17,500 nucleotides of DNA from Chrysomallon squamiferum. Lineage: Eukaryota; Mollusca; Gastropoda; Neomphalida; Peltospiridae. Positions 1 through 8,749 of this stretch are shown one piece after another (within the stretch, counting starts at the first letter, position 1; each line of letters opens with the position of its first letter). The notes under the pieces were generated by a model. That model worked only from the letters and a program-made list of their open reading frames with translations. It was not told the DNA's origin and made no database searches. The stretch covers positions 12,551,980 through 12,569,479 of the forward strand of contig CM022669.1 in the NCBI GenBank assembly GCA_012295275.1, given 5' to 3'. The translations under genes and the position numbers were made by a program.

Positions 1-1
1 C

Positions 2-232
2 CATGAAAGAAAATGCACCTTCGGCAGCACTAATCTGTGCAACGATAATTCACCCTTTATAATGTTTAAACGTTGCTATAACAATACGGAAATGCACTGG
101 TGTAAGAGCTTCGCAATACGTAATCACGTAAGCATAGGTTTGTCCCGTATCGAGGAAATCTCGCGTGAAACGTCGAGATCGGTTCGGTACGTGGAAGTTA
201 CGTCTATGCTAAACCTCTCTACTTTCTTATGA
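2..232 (+). other. Partial open frame at the left edge, unknown
   Basis: An uninterrupted plus-strand frame runs from the window edge (base 2) to a TGA at 230-232, about 76 codons. The first in-window ATG is at 62-64. The stretch is visibly richer in G, C and CpG than the following 1.8 kb, and its deduced peptide is Cys-containing in the first half (four Cys), then basic and Ser/Thr-rich. I do not recognise a domain. It could be the end of a coding exon, the tail of a decayed transposon ORF, or chance; a 76-codon open frame in AT-rich DNA is only mildly surprising. It does not resemble the receptor family found in the rest of the window. Confidence 0.22.
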
Positions 233-278
233 GCGGTGGTAGGTCGTCCAAAACAACAAAATATTCATTTTGAAGATT

Positions 279-288
279 AAAAAAAAAA

Positions 289-322
<34 letters not shown>

Positions 323-346
323 CAACAACAACAACAACAACAACAA
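279..346. repeat. Compound microsatellite A / TAA / AAC
   Basis: A poly-A run (279-291) passes into about ten TAA units and then about eight AAC units. Apparent minus-strand reading frames here (poly Val/Leu/Phe) are only translations of the repeat. Confidence 0.9.
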
Positions 347-2028
347 AAAGAACCCCGACAATACTGAACCATTTATTCATACGCCAGAGGTACACTTTAA
401 TATGAAAGAAACTGAACATTATATGTGCATATAATATGGAGTGTATTAATTTATTTATCTTTTAAATATTTATTTTTATTTTCAGTCCCAACAGGTCGTC
501 ATTAATTAGATACAAAATCGTATTTATTTATTTATTTTCATTAATCGTTTTCTTTTCAGTGATTATACTACAGACGTGCAACATGGTTGCCGTAACATAC
601 TATGATTTACTAAACCACAAAATTCTATGGTATCTTATTACATAATGAAATAAAAAAAGGCAAAATAAGCATGAATAAATGAATGAAGACAATAAATCAA
701 TAAATAAAATAAATAATGATAAAAATAGATAGATAAAATAAATAAATAAATAAATAGAAACACAAAGTTATGTAAAATAAAATAAAACCAAATTTTCGGA
801 ATACATTTTACTGGTAATACTTTTATCAACATAGAAATTCAATGCATTATGTAACAAGCAATACGTTTTTTCTATTAATATAGTTATCAAACGTCGTAAA
901 ACATTATTTTTCCTTTTTTGAGTAAAATCGAATAATTGTTATGAACACTGACATTATATTTAAAAGAAAAAAGATTAAAAAAAAAGAAGAACAAAGAAAG
1001 AAAGCACGCATAATAAAATTAGACTTCCACTTTATAAATCATATGCTAAAAATATTCTTTCTTAAGCACTTTTCTCGAGAACATTAATTATTAAATTTTC
1101 TAAATTTACATGACTTTATCATAAAGCAAATGTCTAGTTACTATTGTTTCATATGTTAACTTAAAAGCTCTTCAATGAAATTGAGTTAATAATAGTATCT
1201 AGTACACAAATTCACTGACATTTAAGAGCAAATGAAGGTTTCAAATTTGTAACAAATTTCAAAAGGAGGCAATAAAAATCAATATTAAGAATATTCCTGA
1301 TTCTTCCGATGTATATACACTTTTGTCTTTACCTAATAGCTTCATTTGATATCAAACAAATTAACTACTTCAGGAAATGTCTTGTTTCCCGATAAAAGAA
1401 AATTAAATAAAAACATTTTCTATTGATAATGACAATAAGTCTTGATGAAAGCAGGTATTTTCGAAAAGTATATATAATTAAACGATAGGCGAAAAACCTT
1501 TCACTGGAAAATATATTAAAAAAGCAAATATTAATAAATTCAGACTTAAGCTATAAGAATTATTGGTAATTCTATGGTTTGCAAAAATGATACATTTCAA
1601 CTTTTGAAATTTACATATAAATGGAAAGAAAGGAACATCTTTAAAGGAATCGGATTTTAAAATTTCTTATTAAAGACAGAGCAAAGGGAATCTTTGACTA
1701 CGTTACAAGCGCTTTTCTCAAAGAACAAATATTTTCTTTTTATTATATTCTGATGTTATTTAAAGTTTTTGAAATAGTCAAAGACTTTTTTCTTATTGTA
1801 AAGTATTTATCGTAAAACATTGCCAATAAAACTGACATTTGAAAAGAAACATAATTAATATTGACAAAGCTCAAAAAGTAATCAAAACGTATGACAGAAA
1901 AAGAACCGATACAATTGTTCATTATTCTTGAATAGAAACGATTTTAAATGATGTTTCAGTATTCAAACATTTGTCGAATTAGACTTCTGTGCATTTCCTT
2001 GATCATGAACAATAATACAAGAAAAGAT

Positions 2029-2034
<6 letters not shown>
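347..2034. other. AT-rich intergenic stretch, no gene seen
   Basis: The stretch has low complexity and no credible coding frame. Tetranucleotide AAAT/ATTT tracts lie at about 446-540 and 655-790. Two acceptor-like pyrimidine-AG sites (about 473-485 and 547-560) have no supporting open exon. The rest (800-2034) is AT-rich DNA in which I see no coding, RNA or element structure. Confidence 0.6.

Positions 2035-2076
<42 letters not shown>
2035..2076. repeat. (GA)n microsatellite
   Basis: About 21 uninterrupted GA units lie about 360 bp beyond the stop codon of the minus-strand receptor at 2435-3476. A similar tract (13417-13494) lies beyond the receptor tail fragment at 13780-13857. Confidence 0.95.
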
Positions 2077-2080
<4 letters not shown>

Positions 2081-2154
2081 TTAAATCGTGTTACTTATTA
2101 TGAATATAAACAATAATATGTAGCAATACGACAGTTTAAAGTTTTTGTTACGTA

Positions 2155-2434
2155 AAGAGTCTTTGAATAACCCGGATTCTTAGCATCTTCCATAAAAGCT
2201 GTCATCTGGACTATCAGTAAGAGAGAAACTATCGGTTAAAAAAGTTAAAAATGCCAAAATTGAGTTTGGACAACAAATCTACACCGTATTATTTTACACA
2301 TCATTTACAAGTGTCGTTTCCGAAATGGCTTCATGTACTTCTTTTGAAAAGCACATTATCAAAATTTGTAATGTGGTTATAAATGCATTAATAACAATTA
2401 AAACAAACAATACACAATTAACTGAATGCTTATA
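2155..2434 (-). other. 3' flank of receptor 1, shared with receptor 3
   Basis: This sequence just downstream (minus sense) of the receptor 1 stop is recognisably homologous to 13920-14190 downstream of receptor 3. Shared blocks are a central stretch reading approximately ctgtcatc-gactatcagtaa and a proximal stretch around gtggttataaat followed by gacaattaactgaatgctta-type sequence. It is probably the 3' untranslated region and flank copied along with the gene. I found no clear AATAAA on the minus strand at a usual distance. Confidence 0.6.
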
Positions 2435-3476
2435 TTACAAAGTGTGACTCTGGGTCACCGGCACACTGTAGATCTCAGAACGTCTCCGCACACGACCACA
2501 AAACAAAGTCCTCAGTTCTTGTCGAAATCGTTGTCCAGTACTGCAGTATAACACGAAATTGATACAGTTGTTTGTGTACATCAACATATTGACCAGAGTC
2601 CACTTCAGTTGAGATACAGCTGCATCGTGAGCGTTATCAATCTCGGTGATAAAAACATTGTTATAAATGACAGAAACACAAAAAGGAGTTGTACAAATTA
2701 CGTACGTCGCACTTACGAAAAGTAACATGAATGTGATGGATGAGGTCTGATTTCGTCGAACTGATGCAGATCTGTTCTGAATGTTGTTTCCATTGGATGT
2801 GTCATTCTGCAAAATCTGTCGATTACCAGAAACAATTTTGTATATAATTAAAATGTTGCACATGATGAGAATAAAGGATGGTAAGAAATTATAGATAGAA
2901 AAATCAATCCATGGCCAAATTCTGAGCTCAAATGCGTAGTACTCATCTGTAATTGGTACACAGTGAAGAATATATGTCTCATTTCCTTCGGTTTGTTCAA
3001 AGTCGCCGAGTCCAAAAATATAATGTCCTGGCAAAATGGCCAATTATTAAAATTATGGACACAATTATAACAACAGTTACACGTCTCGTACATATTATTC
3101 TTACTTTATGTGGAAACCAGACAGATAAACATCTTTCCAACGTCACCGCCACCAACAACCACGCCGACATATACGCCGTGGAATAGGTCGCCCACACGTG
3201 CAGTCTGCATGCAGTCGGACTGTATGTTCTGATGTCGTAATTAACTATTTGTTTTAACCAGATTCTTAACAAGCCAGTACAGAGAACGAGACTGTCGAAG
3301 ACAGCCAGACACCTCAAATACAGCGACATTGTCGTTTCTCGCATTGATGAAGACCATGATAAAACAATGAACGTTAAAGAGTTACCCAGCAGTCCTAATG
3401 TCAGCATCAATGGCGGAACGTATTTCCAAATAGCAACAGCTACTCTATATTCAATAAATTCGGATAACTCATTCAT
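2435..3476 (-). pseudogene. Class A GPCR, full length but with a one-base frameshift (receptor 1)
   Basis: A seven-transmembrane rhodopsin-class receptor in one exon. It starts at ATG 3474-3476, with A at position -3, and ends at TAA 2435-2437. The first frame (residues 1 to about 144) covers TM1 with GN, TM2 with the Asp of LAVFD, the TM3 Cys, ERC in place of DRY, and the first half of TM4. An extra A on the plus strand at 3042-3043, compared with receptor 3, then shifts the frame. The second frame resumes at ILPGHYIFG in TM4 and runs intact for about 200 residues: ECL2 with a Cys and an N-E-T sequon, TM5, ICL3, TM6 with CTTP, TM7 with NFVLY, and a basic tail ending SHTL. Apart from that base, both halves match receptor 3 residue for residue over long stretches. 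It is therefore either a very young pseudogene, a polymorphic null allele, or an intact gene with a base-call error in a short A run. The ligand is unknown. Confidence 0.85.
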
Positions 3477-4121
3477 GATTCCTCAGACAGATTATTTCCA
3501 GTTTACAACAGTGTGTTACCTTTTTTTTTTTTTTTTTTTCTTTCAATTATAGTCAATATTAGGATATATTCTATTTTTAATATAAAAAATTAAATGCAGG
3601 ATAGGTTAGGAATTGAAAAGGTAAAGTCAAACAGTTTTGTTTCTGTTTTTTTTTGCTGGTGGTTATGGCACAGCTGTTGTTGTTGCTGGTGTTGACGACT
3701 TCCTGTTAATGTGATCAAAATATATATCGAAATTAAGATCTCAGATTTATAAATTTTACCAAATGTTCTTCAATGGTTTTTAAAAGGAATAAAACCTCCC
3801 CTCAATTGTCAAACAGCTTTTCTGTGCTTTCTTCTATTTTCTACTACTGCTAAATGACGTTGTTGTTGTTGTTATTCTCTTCCTCTTTACATAAACCAAA
3901 TGGTACATCACATGTATGTCCAATTTGTCATCTTAGTTTTGTATTCCAAGAAACGATTTTTGTTTTTTTTATGGTGGGTTTCTTCGCTGTGAAGAATAAT
4001 GGAAAAACTCAAATATTATACAGGTTCTTTATGCGCTATTGTGGCCTTCGTCGTCTTTTTTGTTGTTGTAGTTTTTGTTATTCTTTTATCTCTGCTTGGT
4101 CAAGCAATCCAAATGAATTTC
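3477..4121 (-). other. Upstream flank of receptor 1
   Basis: This is probably 5' untranslated or flanking DNA. The first ~30 bp next to the ATG match the same position upstream of receptor 3 (ctggaaa-aat... to aatcATG). A T run lies at 3521-3540 and GTT-rich patches at 3670-3700 and 3860-3875. Small plus-strand open frames here have no family character. Confidence 0.45.
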
Positions 4122-4268
4122 TACAAATTACGCCCACTGTTTTATACTCTAAGATAACCAATGGGAAAACTTAAATGTCGAATAGAATCTGTTTGTATTA
4201 TTTTTTGGGGTTAAATGTAACCAGCTGGACAGCTCTCTATTGATCTAATGGGCGGAGTAATTTTTTCG
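4122..4268 (-). promoter_or_regulatory. Upstream module copy 1 with TATA box
   Basis: This is one of three copies of a conserved block (others at 11215-11400 and 15513-15690). On the minus strand it carries TATAAAAC (plus 4139-4146) followed by a conserved tract. At its far end is a GGGCGGAGTAA element (4250-4260 on plus) that can be read as a GC-box-like site. Here the TATA lies about 660 bp before the receptor 1 ATG, much further than in receptor 3, so a long leader or an intron in the leader would be needed. This copy lacks the CCAAT-like site seen in the other two. The promoter role is an inference from position, conservation and the TATA match. Confidence 0.45.
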
Positions 4269-4275
4269 GTTTATA

Positions 4276-4740
4276 TAAAGATAAAGCATTTTCATAATTA
4301 GGGAGTTTTGGCTTTAGTTAAAACTAGAGATGAGACATTAGTTAAAGATTGTAAAGATTGGAAATCTTTCAAAATACAGGTTACAGATGCATTCCTCTTT
4401 AATACAAATAATCGAATAAAGATGATAGGTAAAGAATTATAATGAACAAGTTAGTATACACACTGAGAAGAGCATACGAGTATTTAAATGAGATTGTATC
4501 TGATATTACGTATGTCATATAACGCCATAGAGTGACTTCCATGACTTTAGTAAGGAGGTGAAGAATACAATAAAGAGAAAAACAAGTCATATTGATAAAT
4601 AATATTTTATACACAACATCCATATACATATGCACATACATATACATACAGGTATACACACCTAGAGATAGATAGATATACAATTTAAAAAAAAAAAAAA
4701 ATTTGGATTTATTTGGATATACCAGCAAAATAAGTCGAAG
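4276..4740. other. Intergenic, no gene; microsatellite and A run
   Basis: AT-rich sequence with no credible coding frame. A TACA/TATA-type microsatellite spans about 4615-4680, and an A run spans 4686-4700. The minus-strand open frame at 4399-4728 is made largely of these repeats and shows no domain. Confidence 0.6.
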
Positions 4741-4925
4741 TATATTTGACTTACATTAAACTGTAATTTAATGAAAACCGGTACAGATTAATTTACAAAG
4801 AAATTGATGTTTTGTCTTACAAACTGTGTCACAGAATTGATTTTATTCGACGACACAAAAAACTGTTTACTGAACCTAATCAGAACAGAACAATAAGGCG
4901 TGAAGATCTGAGGGTTATTTTTCAT
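4741..4925. repeat. Dispersed repeat U, copy 1 (partial)
   Basis: Homologous to 16110-16310 and 16860-17035. Shared landmarks are a ttaatgaaa core, an a-agtgttacag-attgattttattc core (here ctgtgtcacagaattgatttt), and a terminal ataaggcgtgaagatctgaggg versus ataaggtgtgataatgtgaggt block. As in the other copies, it is followed directly by a TG/TATG microsatellite. I do not recognise a known element class; no tRNA-like head or coding capacity is visible. Confidence 0.65.
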
Positions 4926-5000
4926 ATATATGTATGTGTGTGTATATGTGTGTGTGTATGTGTGTCTGTCTGTCTGTGTGTCAGTGTGTGTGTGTAGACA
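4921..5000. repeat. TG/TATG/TCTG microsatellite
   Basis: A degenerate alternating TG tract with TATG and TCTG variants abuts repeat U copy 1. Open frames on either strand here are repeat translations. Confidence 0.9.
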
Positions 5001-5050
5001 CATACTTGTCTATTACGTTGCATTAGCATTGGAATGAGTGACTGGCATTG

Positions 5051-5052
<2 letters not shown>

Positions 5053-5107
<55 letters not shown>

Positions 5108-5137
5108 CGCTCTCGCTCGCTCTGTGTGTGTGTGTGT
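5053..5137. repeat. (CT)n - CTCG - (TG)n compound microsatellite
   Basis: About 26 CT units are followed by CTCGCTCG-type variants and then about eight TG units. It lies between repeat U copy 1 and the degenerate receptor at 5400-6300. Confidence 0.95.
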
Positions 5138-5399
5138 CAGTGTAATAAAATATACATGAGAAGAGCAAAATATGATGACTAAGTAAATTTATAGATTGTC
5201 GATCTCTGACCAGAAATGTACTTTGATGCGGAAACATTTCTATAAATTACTTGTTATTTACACATTCACACATAGAAGCACATACAGATATACATACAGA
5301 TATAAGTAATTAACGAATATATAAATAATATTCCGTTACGTTGCACTATGGGACACTGTAAGTATGAGAAAAACGTTTTTGCTTACTACACACAATATT

Positions 5400-6300
5400 C
5401 TCAGTTCTTTACGAAAACATTGTTCGTTAGCACAATACAAGATAAAACTGAGAGAGTTGTTTGTATACATCATAGGCCACGTTCAGTGCATTTGGCACTT
5501 CGAGGTACACACCTGCAGGCTGACAATTAAACAATACATTTTTAAATAAGACAAAAACACAAAACAGAGTTGTTCATATTACTTTGGTTGCATTACTTGT
5601 AAGTCAGATGAACGTGAGGGATTATGGCTGGTTTTGTCGAAATAAAATAGATGTGTTTTGAACATTTCTTCCATCCTTCGTGTTTCGTCATTGTGTAGAG
5701 CTCGTCGACTACTCCGAACTATTGTAAATATAATCAAAATATTACACGCGATTAAAATGTGTGCAGGTGAAAAATGTAATAGTCATAGAAATCTATCCAA
5801 GATCAATTCTCTAGTTGCACATATCACGTACGCATCGTTAAGGTGTACACAGTGATAAACATGAAAATGTTATAATTGTCTACTGCGACGAGATACACAC
5901 TGGTCCCATAAAAAATATGTGCTGGCAAAACGGCGACTGTCGAAATAACTGAAACACGTTTCGTACAAATCTCTTCTACATTTCTCGAATGTCATTGATA
6001 TGCAAATCCACTGTGAAGCATGTAAATGTCCAACTGGTTGGTCGCCCAAATGTTCGTATTACGAATAGCCGATTTGTAGTACCATGTGTCACATGACAAC
6101 AAATGGTAACAGTCAATTTCGCAGCAAACCAGTGCAAAGAAGAAAACTGTCAAAGACTGCCAGGAATCTCAGACAGTCCACGATGAAGTCCGCTGAATCG
6201 ACGATTTCTGTACCACGATGAAAACTGAAATGTTTCCAGCAACACCAATCATAATCAATCATCATACTTGTATGTTAAGACACACATTTTATATTCCTTA
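5400..6300 (-). pseudogene. Degenerate full-length class A GPCR relic
   Basis: Nearly the whole length can be aligned by eye with receptor 2 (7380-8325) on the minus strand. The helix 8/TM7 region is at about 5405-5480, the TM6/ICL3 region at about 5560-5700, TM5 at about 5710-5800, ECL2 and TM4 at about 5815-5965, TM3 and ECL1 at about 5970-6130, and TM2 to TM1 at about 6130-6260. Landmarks include the gaactattgtaaatataatcaaaatattacac region for the end of TM5 and ctgtcaaagactgccagga for TM2. Many small indels and stops interrupt the frame. The segment encoding the ERC-FPHK region after TM3 is partly deleted near 5985-6010. No reading frame longer than a short stretch survives, so this is a dead copy, closest to receptor 2. 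The plus-strand open frames at 5348-5855 are shadows. Confidence 0.85.
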
Positions 6301-6720
6301 TACTTTTGTAAATTAGTCATGCGTTTTGCAACAATGAGGTAAAACAGATTCTCCCGGTTACAGGCTATTGGTAAACCGATAGAGCTATTTGGCTTGGACA
6401 CGTTTTCTGTTATAAATGCCTGTAGTATTCAGTCATTATAAAGGAGTTTGTTCACATCTTTATAAATAAAGAAATAACAGTCATCCAAAAATTAAATTTT
6501 ATCTTTAGATTTGCCGTCCTTCAAACACTGCATAAGAAGCTTCAAAATAATTGATGTGGTAACAAAAAAAAAAAAGAAGAAAATTCAAAAAAAAATTTAA
6601 AAAAAAATCCCTGACACTAACAAAAAATAAAAAAAACCTCCCCTCCAAAAAACGCAAACAGTACGGATGAATAAAATACTAAATTACGTCTTTTTTTTCT
6701 TTTTGTTTTAAAAGTAACAG
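6301..6720. other. Upstream flank of the relic; A-rich intergenic DNA
   Basis: No coding capacity. A minus-strand CCAAT (plus attgg at 6367-6371) and TATA-like sequences near 6410 and 6437 may be remnants of the relic's promoter. 6560-6660 is very A-rich with C-rich interruptions. Confidence 0.35.
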
Positions 6721-7133
6721 ATGATATTCATTAATAATTAAAAATATGTGTGAAATATATTACACAATAATATTGAATTAAATGTCTGAAAGCTGATTAC
6801 TGAAAGTACTTTAAGATATTTATCAACAACACTGAATTAAATGTTACAGATGAATTATTAAAAATATTAATAAGATATTCAATAACACAAGTCAAATATT
6901 AAAAATATGTGCAAGTCTTCTAACAGTATTGAATTAAATGAAAAATAATTCATGTTAAATGGAAATTATCTTTAAGGTATTCCGTAAACGTATTGAATAA
7001 AATGACGTATAATTCATGTTAATTATTAAAGATATGTTTAAGATATCTCATAACAATACTGAATTAAATGATATAAAGGCTAATTATTAAAACTATTTTT
7101 ATGATATTCACTAACAATATTGAATTACATGGA
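6720..7133. repeat. AT-rich minisatellite, unit about 64 bp
   Basis: A degenerate tandem array. The core TATTGAATTAAATG (or ACTGAATTAAATG) recurs at 6771, 6831, 6927, 6991, 7058 and 7119, giving spacings of about 60, 96, 64, 66 and 61. A decayed copy probably explains the 96-base gap. Between cores each unit has a TTCATGTTAATTATTAAA-like part and a TTTAAGATATTCA-like part. It ends about 160 bp beyond the receptor 2 stop codon. Confidence 0.8.
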
Positions 7134-7291
7134 AATAAATAATAACTGACCATTACGGTGTACGGTTTGATGCTTTTGTAGTATACAAAGATTTCTGAGA
7201 ATGATATTATCGTCGAAAATTGTCCGCATTGTACATAATGTGTTACTGCGTGAAAATAAATCTCATTATCAGAAATTGTAATGTCTCAAAA

Positions 7292-8338
7292 TTAATTTCC
7301 ATTAGCTGACTGAGAAAGCGTCATTTGCACCGTCTGTATGTTAGAATGCTGTCGTTGTTTAGAACAAAACAGTGATCGAAACTCTTGTCGAAATCGTTGT
7401 CCAGTAGCACAGTATAAGACAAAATTGATGCAGTTGTTTGTGTACATCAGAAGCTGCACCAGCGACCATCTGAGACCATGCAACGCAATCTCGCGAGGTG
7501 TGTCCACGTGAATAAGTCCGACATTCAAACATATCACGTAAACGCAGAATGGGGTTGTACAGACGACGTAAGTGACGCTGGTTGCAAGTAACATCAAAGT
7601 GATGGACGACGACTGACTTCGACGGGCAGATTCGGATCTGTTTTGAATGTTGTTTTCACTGGCCGCGTCATTTCGCAGAATGCGTCGATTACCCGAAACA
7701 ATTCTGTATATGATTAAAATATTACAGGCGATTAGAATTGAGAAAGGCAAAACACTGTAGACGCAAAAGTCTATCCATGACCATATCTCTGTCACAAATA
7801 TCATGTATTGTTCGTTAATAAATTCACAGTGACTGAAATATTTTGAATCAATTATCTCTTCGAAGCCGTCACCAAGACCATAAAAGAAATGAGCTGGCAA
7901 AACTGCCATTACTGTAATAATCGTGACAATGACAACAGTTGTTGCACGTTTGGTACAAATAACTTTTATTTTATGCGGAAACCAGACTGATAAACATCGT
8001 TCCAACGTTACTGATACCAACAGCCACGATGAAGTGTAAATTGTCCAATTGGTAGACCACGTATGTATTTTGCAAGCAGCCGGACTATAATTCCGTATGT
8101 CGTATCGTATCACTTGTATCAACCAACTTCTGAGCAGACCAGTGCAGAGAACCAAACTATCAAAGACTGCCACGAATCTCAGATATAATGACGTTGTGGT
8201 GCTCTTCATAGACGACTTCTGCAGCACGATAAAAACTAAAATGTTTCCAACTATACCGATCATGATTAGGAACGGAGGAACATATTTATATGCTGTCACT
8301 GAAATTTTATATTCCTGATAATCCTCATAATCACCCAT
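7292..8338 (-). CDS. Intact class A GPCR, orphan (receptor 2)
   Basis: A single-exon seven-transmembrane receptor of 348 aa, expected at the cell surface and to couple to heterotrimeric G proteins. The start is the ATG at 8336-8338, which has a good context (A at -3, G at +4) and aligns with the starts of receptors 1 and 3. The frame is open upstream for 16 codons but contains no ATG. Landmarks: GN 31-32 (TM1), Asp60 (TM2), Cys89 (start of TM3) pairing with Cys171 (ECL2), ERC 113-115 then WFPHK, Pro198 (TM5), CTTP 260-263 (TM6), NFVLY 305-309 (TM7), and a helix 8 reading GQRFRQEFRSLFC. The expected TM4 Trp is absent. The short acidic N-terminus has no N-glycosylation sequon. The C-tail differs from receptors 1 and 3. 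The family style recalls invertebrate FMRFamide/peptide receptors and the orphan GPR139-like group, but that is only a resemblance; a lineage-specific chemoreceptor is equally possible. Confidence 0.93.
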   Translation of the reverse strand: MGDYEDYQEYKISVTAYKYVPPFLIMIGIVGNILVFIVLQKSSMKSTTTSLYLRFVAVFDSLVLCTGLLRSWLIQVIRYDIRNYSPAACKIHTWSTNWTIYTSSWLLVSVTLERCLSVWFPHKIKVICTKRATTVVIVTIITVMAVLPAHFFYGLGDGFEEIIDSKYFSHCEFINEQYMIFVTEIWSWIDFCVYSVLPFSILIACNILIIYRIVSGNRRILRNDAASENNIQNRSESARRSQSSSITLMLLATSVTYVVCTTPFCVYVICLNVGLIHVDTPREIALHGLRWSLVQLLMYTNNCINFVLYCATGQRFRQEFRSLFCSKQRQHSNIQTVQMTLSQSANGN

Positions 8339-8620
8339 TGTGTTTCTTGTTTCAGTGTTTTGTCTCACACAAGAGCGAGAAGACAATTATAAGCTTGTAA
8401 TTTTTGTGATAGAGTTCCAAAAAGATATTATTTGATTCTGAAAAGTTTTCGTTTTGTATACAGTAACTAGAAAAAACACACAGAATGTCAGCATTCAGTC
8501 CTTTTTAAAACAGTTTGTACAGATCTCGGTAATTTTCAATAATTGAGTATTTTTCAGAAAAACTCAAACTTTAGAAATTAAATTCCTGGCACCGTGATAT
8601 CCATCAGTAACATTACACCA
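8339..8620 (-). other. Probable 5' untranslated region of receptor 2
   Basis: Between the ATG of receptor 2 and the predicted start region below its TATA box lie about 280 bp without other features. An acceptor-like pyrimidine tract is not evident on the minus strand close to the ATG, so an unspliced leader is the simplest reading. Confidence 0.4.
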
Positions 8621-8646
8621 CAATGATCTGACAGGGTGTGGCTGCG

Positions 8647-8702
8647 CTTTTATATTTCAGGATATCAGTAGCAACGACGTATAGCATCTTGCCGGCGATT
8701 GG
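8647..8702 (-). promoter_or_regulatory. Predicted promoter of receptor 2: CCAAT and TATA boxes
   Basis: On the minus strand a CCAAT pentamer (plus 8698-8702) lies about 45 bp upstream of a perfect TATAAAAG (plus 8647-8654). That places transcription start near 8620 and the CCAAT at about -75 to -80, textbook spacing for a TATA promoter. The ATG at 8338 would then follow a leader of about 285 nt. The assignment is by motif and spacing only. This promoter does not share the block found upstream of receptors 1 and 3. Confidence 0.55.
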
Positions 8703-8749
8703 TAGATTTGGACTTTTGAAATTTGTATTAATTAATGATTATCGAGGAT

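Noticed and set aside
219-419. Minus-strand 66-codon frame with poly-Val/Leu/Phe
   Set aside because: It is a translation of the TAA/AAC microsatellite; no domain and no support.
547-650. Possible exon after an acceptor-like TTTTCTTTTCAG
   Set aside because: Only about 30 open codons, no family match and no donor; such sites are common in AT-rich DNA.
638-832. Minus-strand 64-codon hydrophobic frame
   Set aside because: Low-complexity AAAT repeats read as Phe/Leu/Ile/Tyr; not a membrane protein.
3005-3045. A small intron in receptor 1 instead of a frameshift
   Set aside because: Alignment with receptor 3 shows continuous homology with only one extra base and no GT-AG interval to remove.
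3854-4174. Plus-strand 106-codon frame with several Cys pairs (CPIC, CCCSFC) suggesting a zinc-binding protein
   Set aside because: It overlaps the duplicated upstream module of the receptors, is not conserved as a frame in the other module copies, and lacks the His/Cys spacing of a real zinc finger.
8097-8318. Plus-strand 73-codon frame inside receptor 2
   Set aside because: Shadow of the minus-strand receptor coding sequence.
8339-8386. N-terminal extension of receptor 2 by 16 residues
   Set aside because: The extended frame has no ATG (it begins with TTG), whereas the ATG at 8336-8338 has good context and aligns with the starts of the paralogues.
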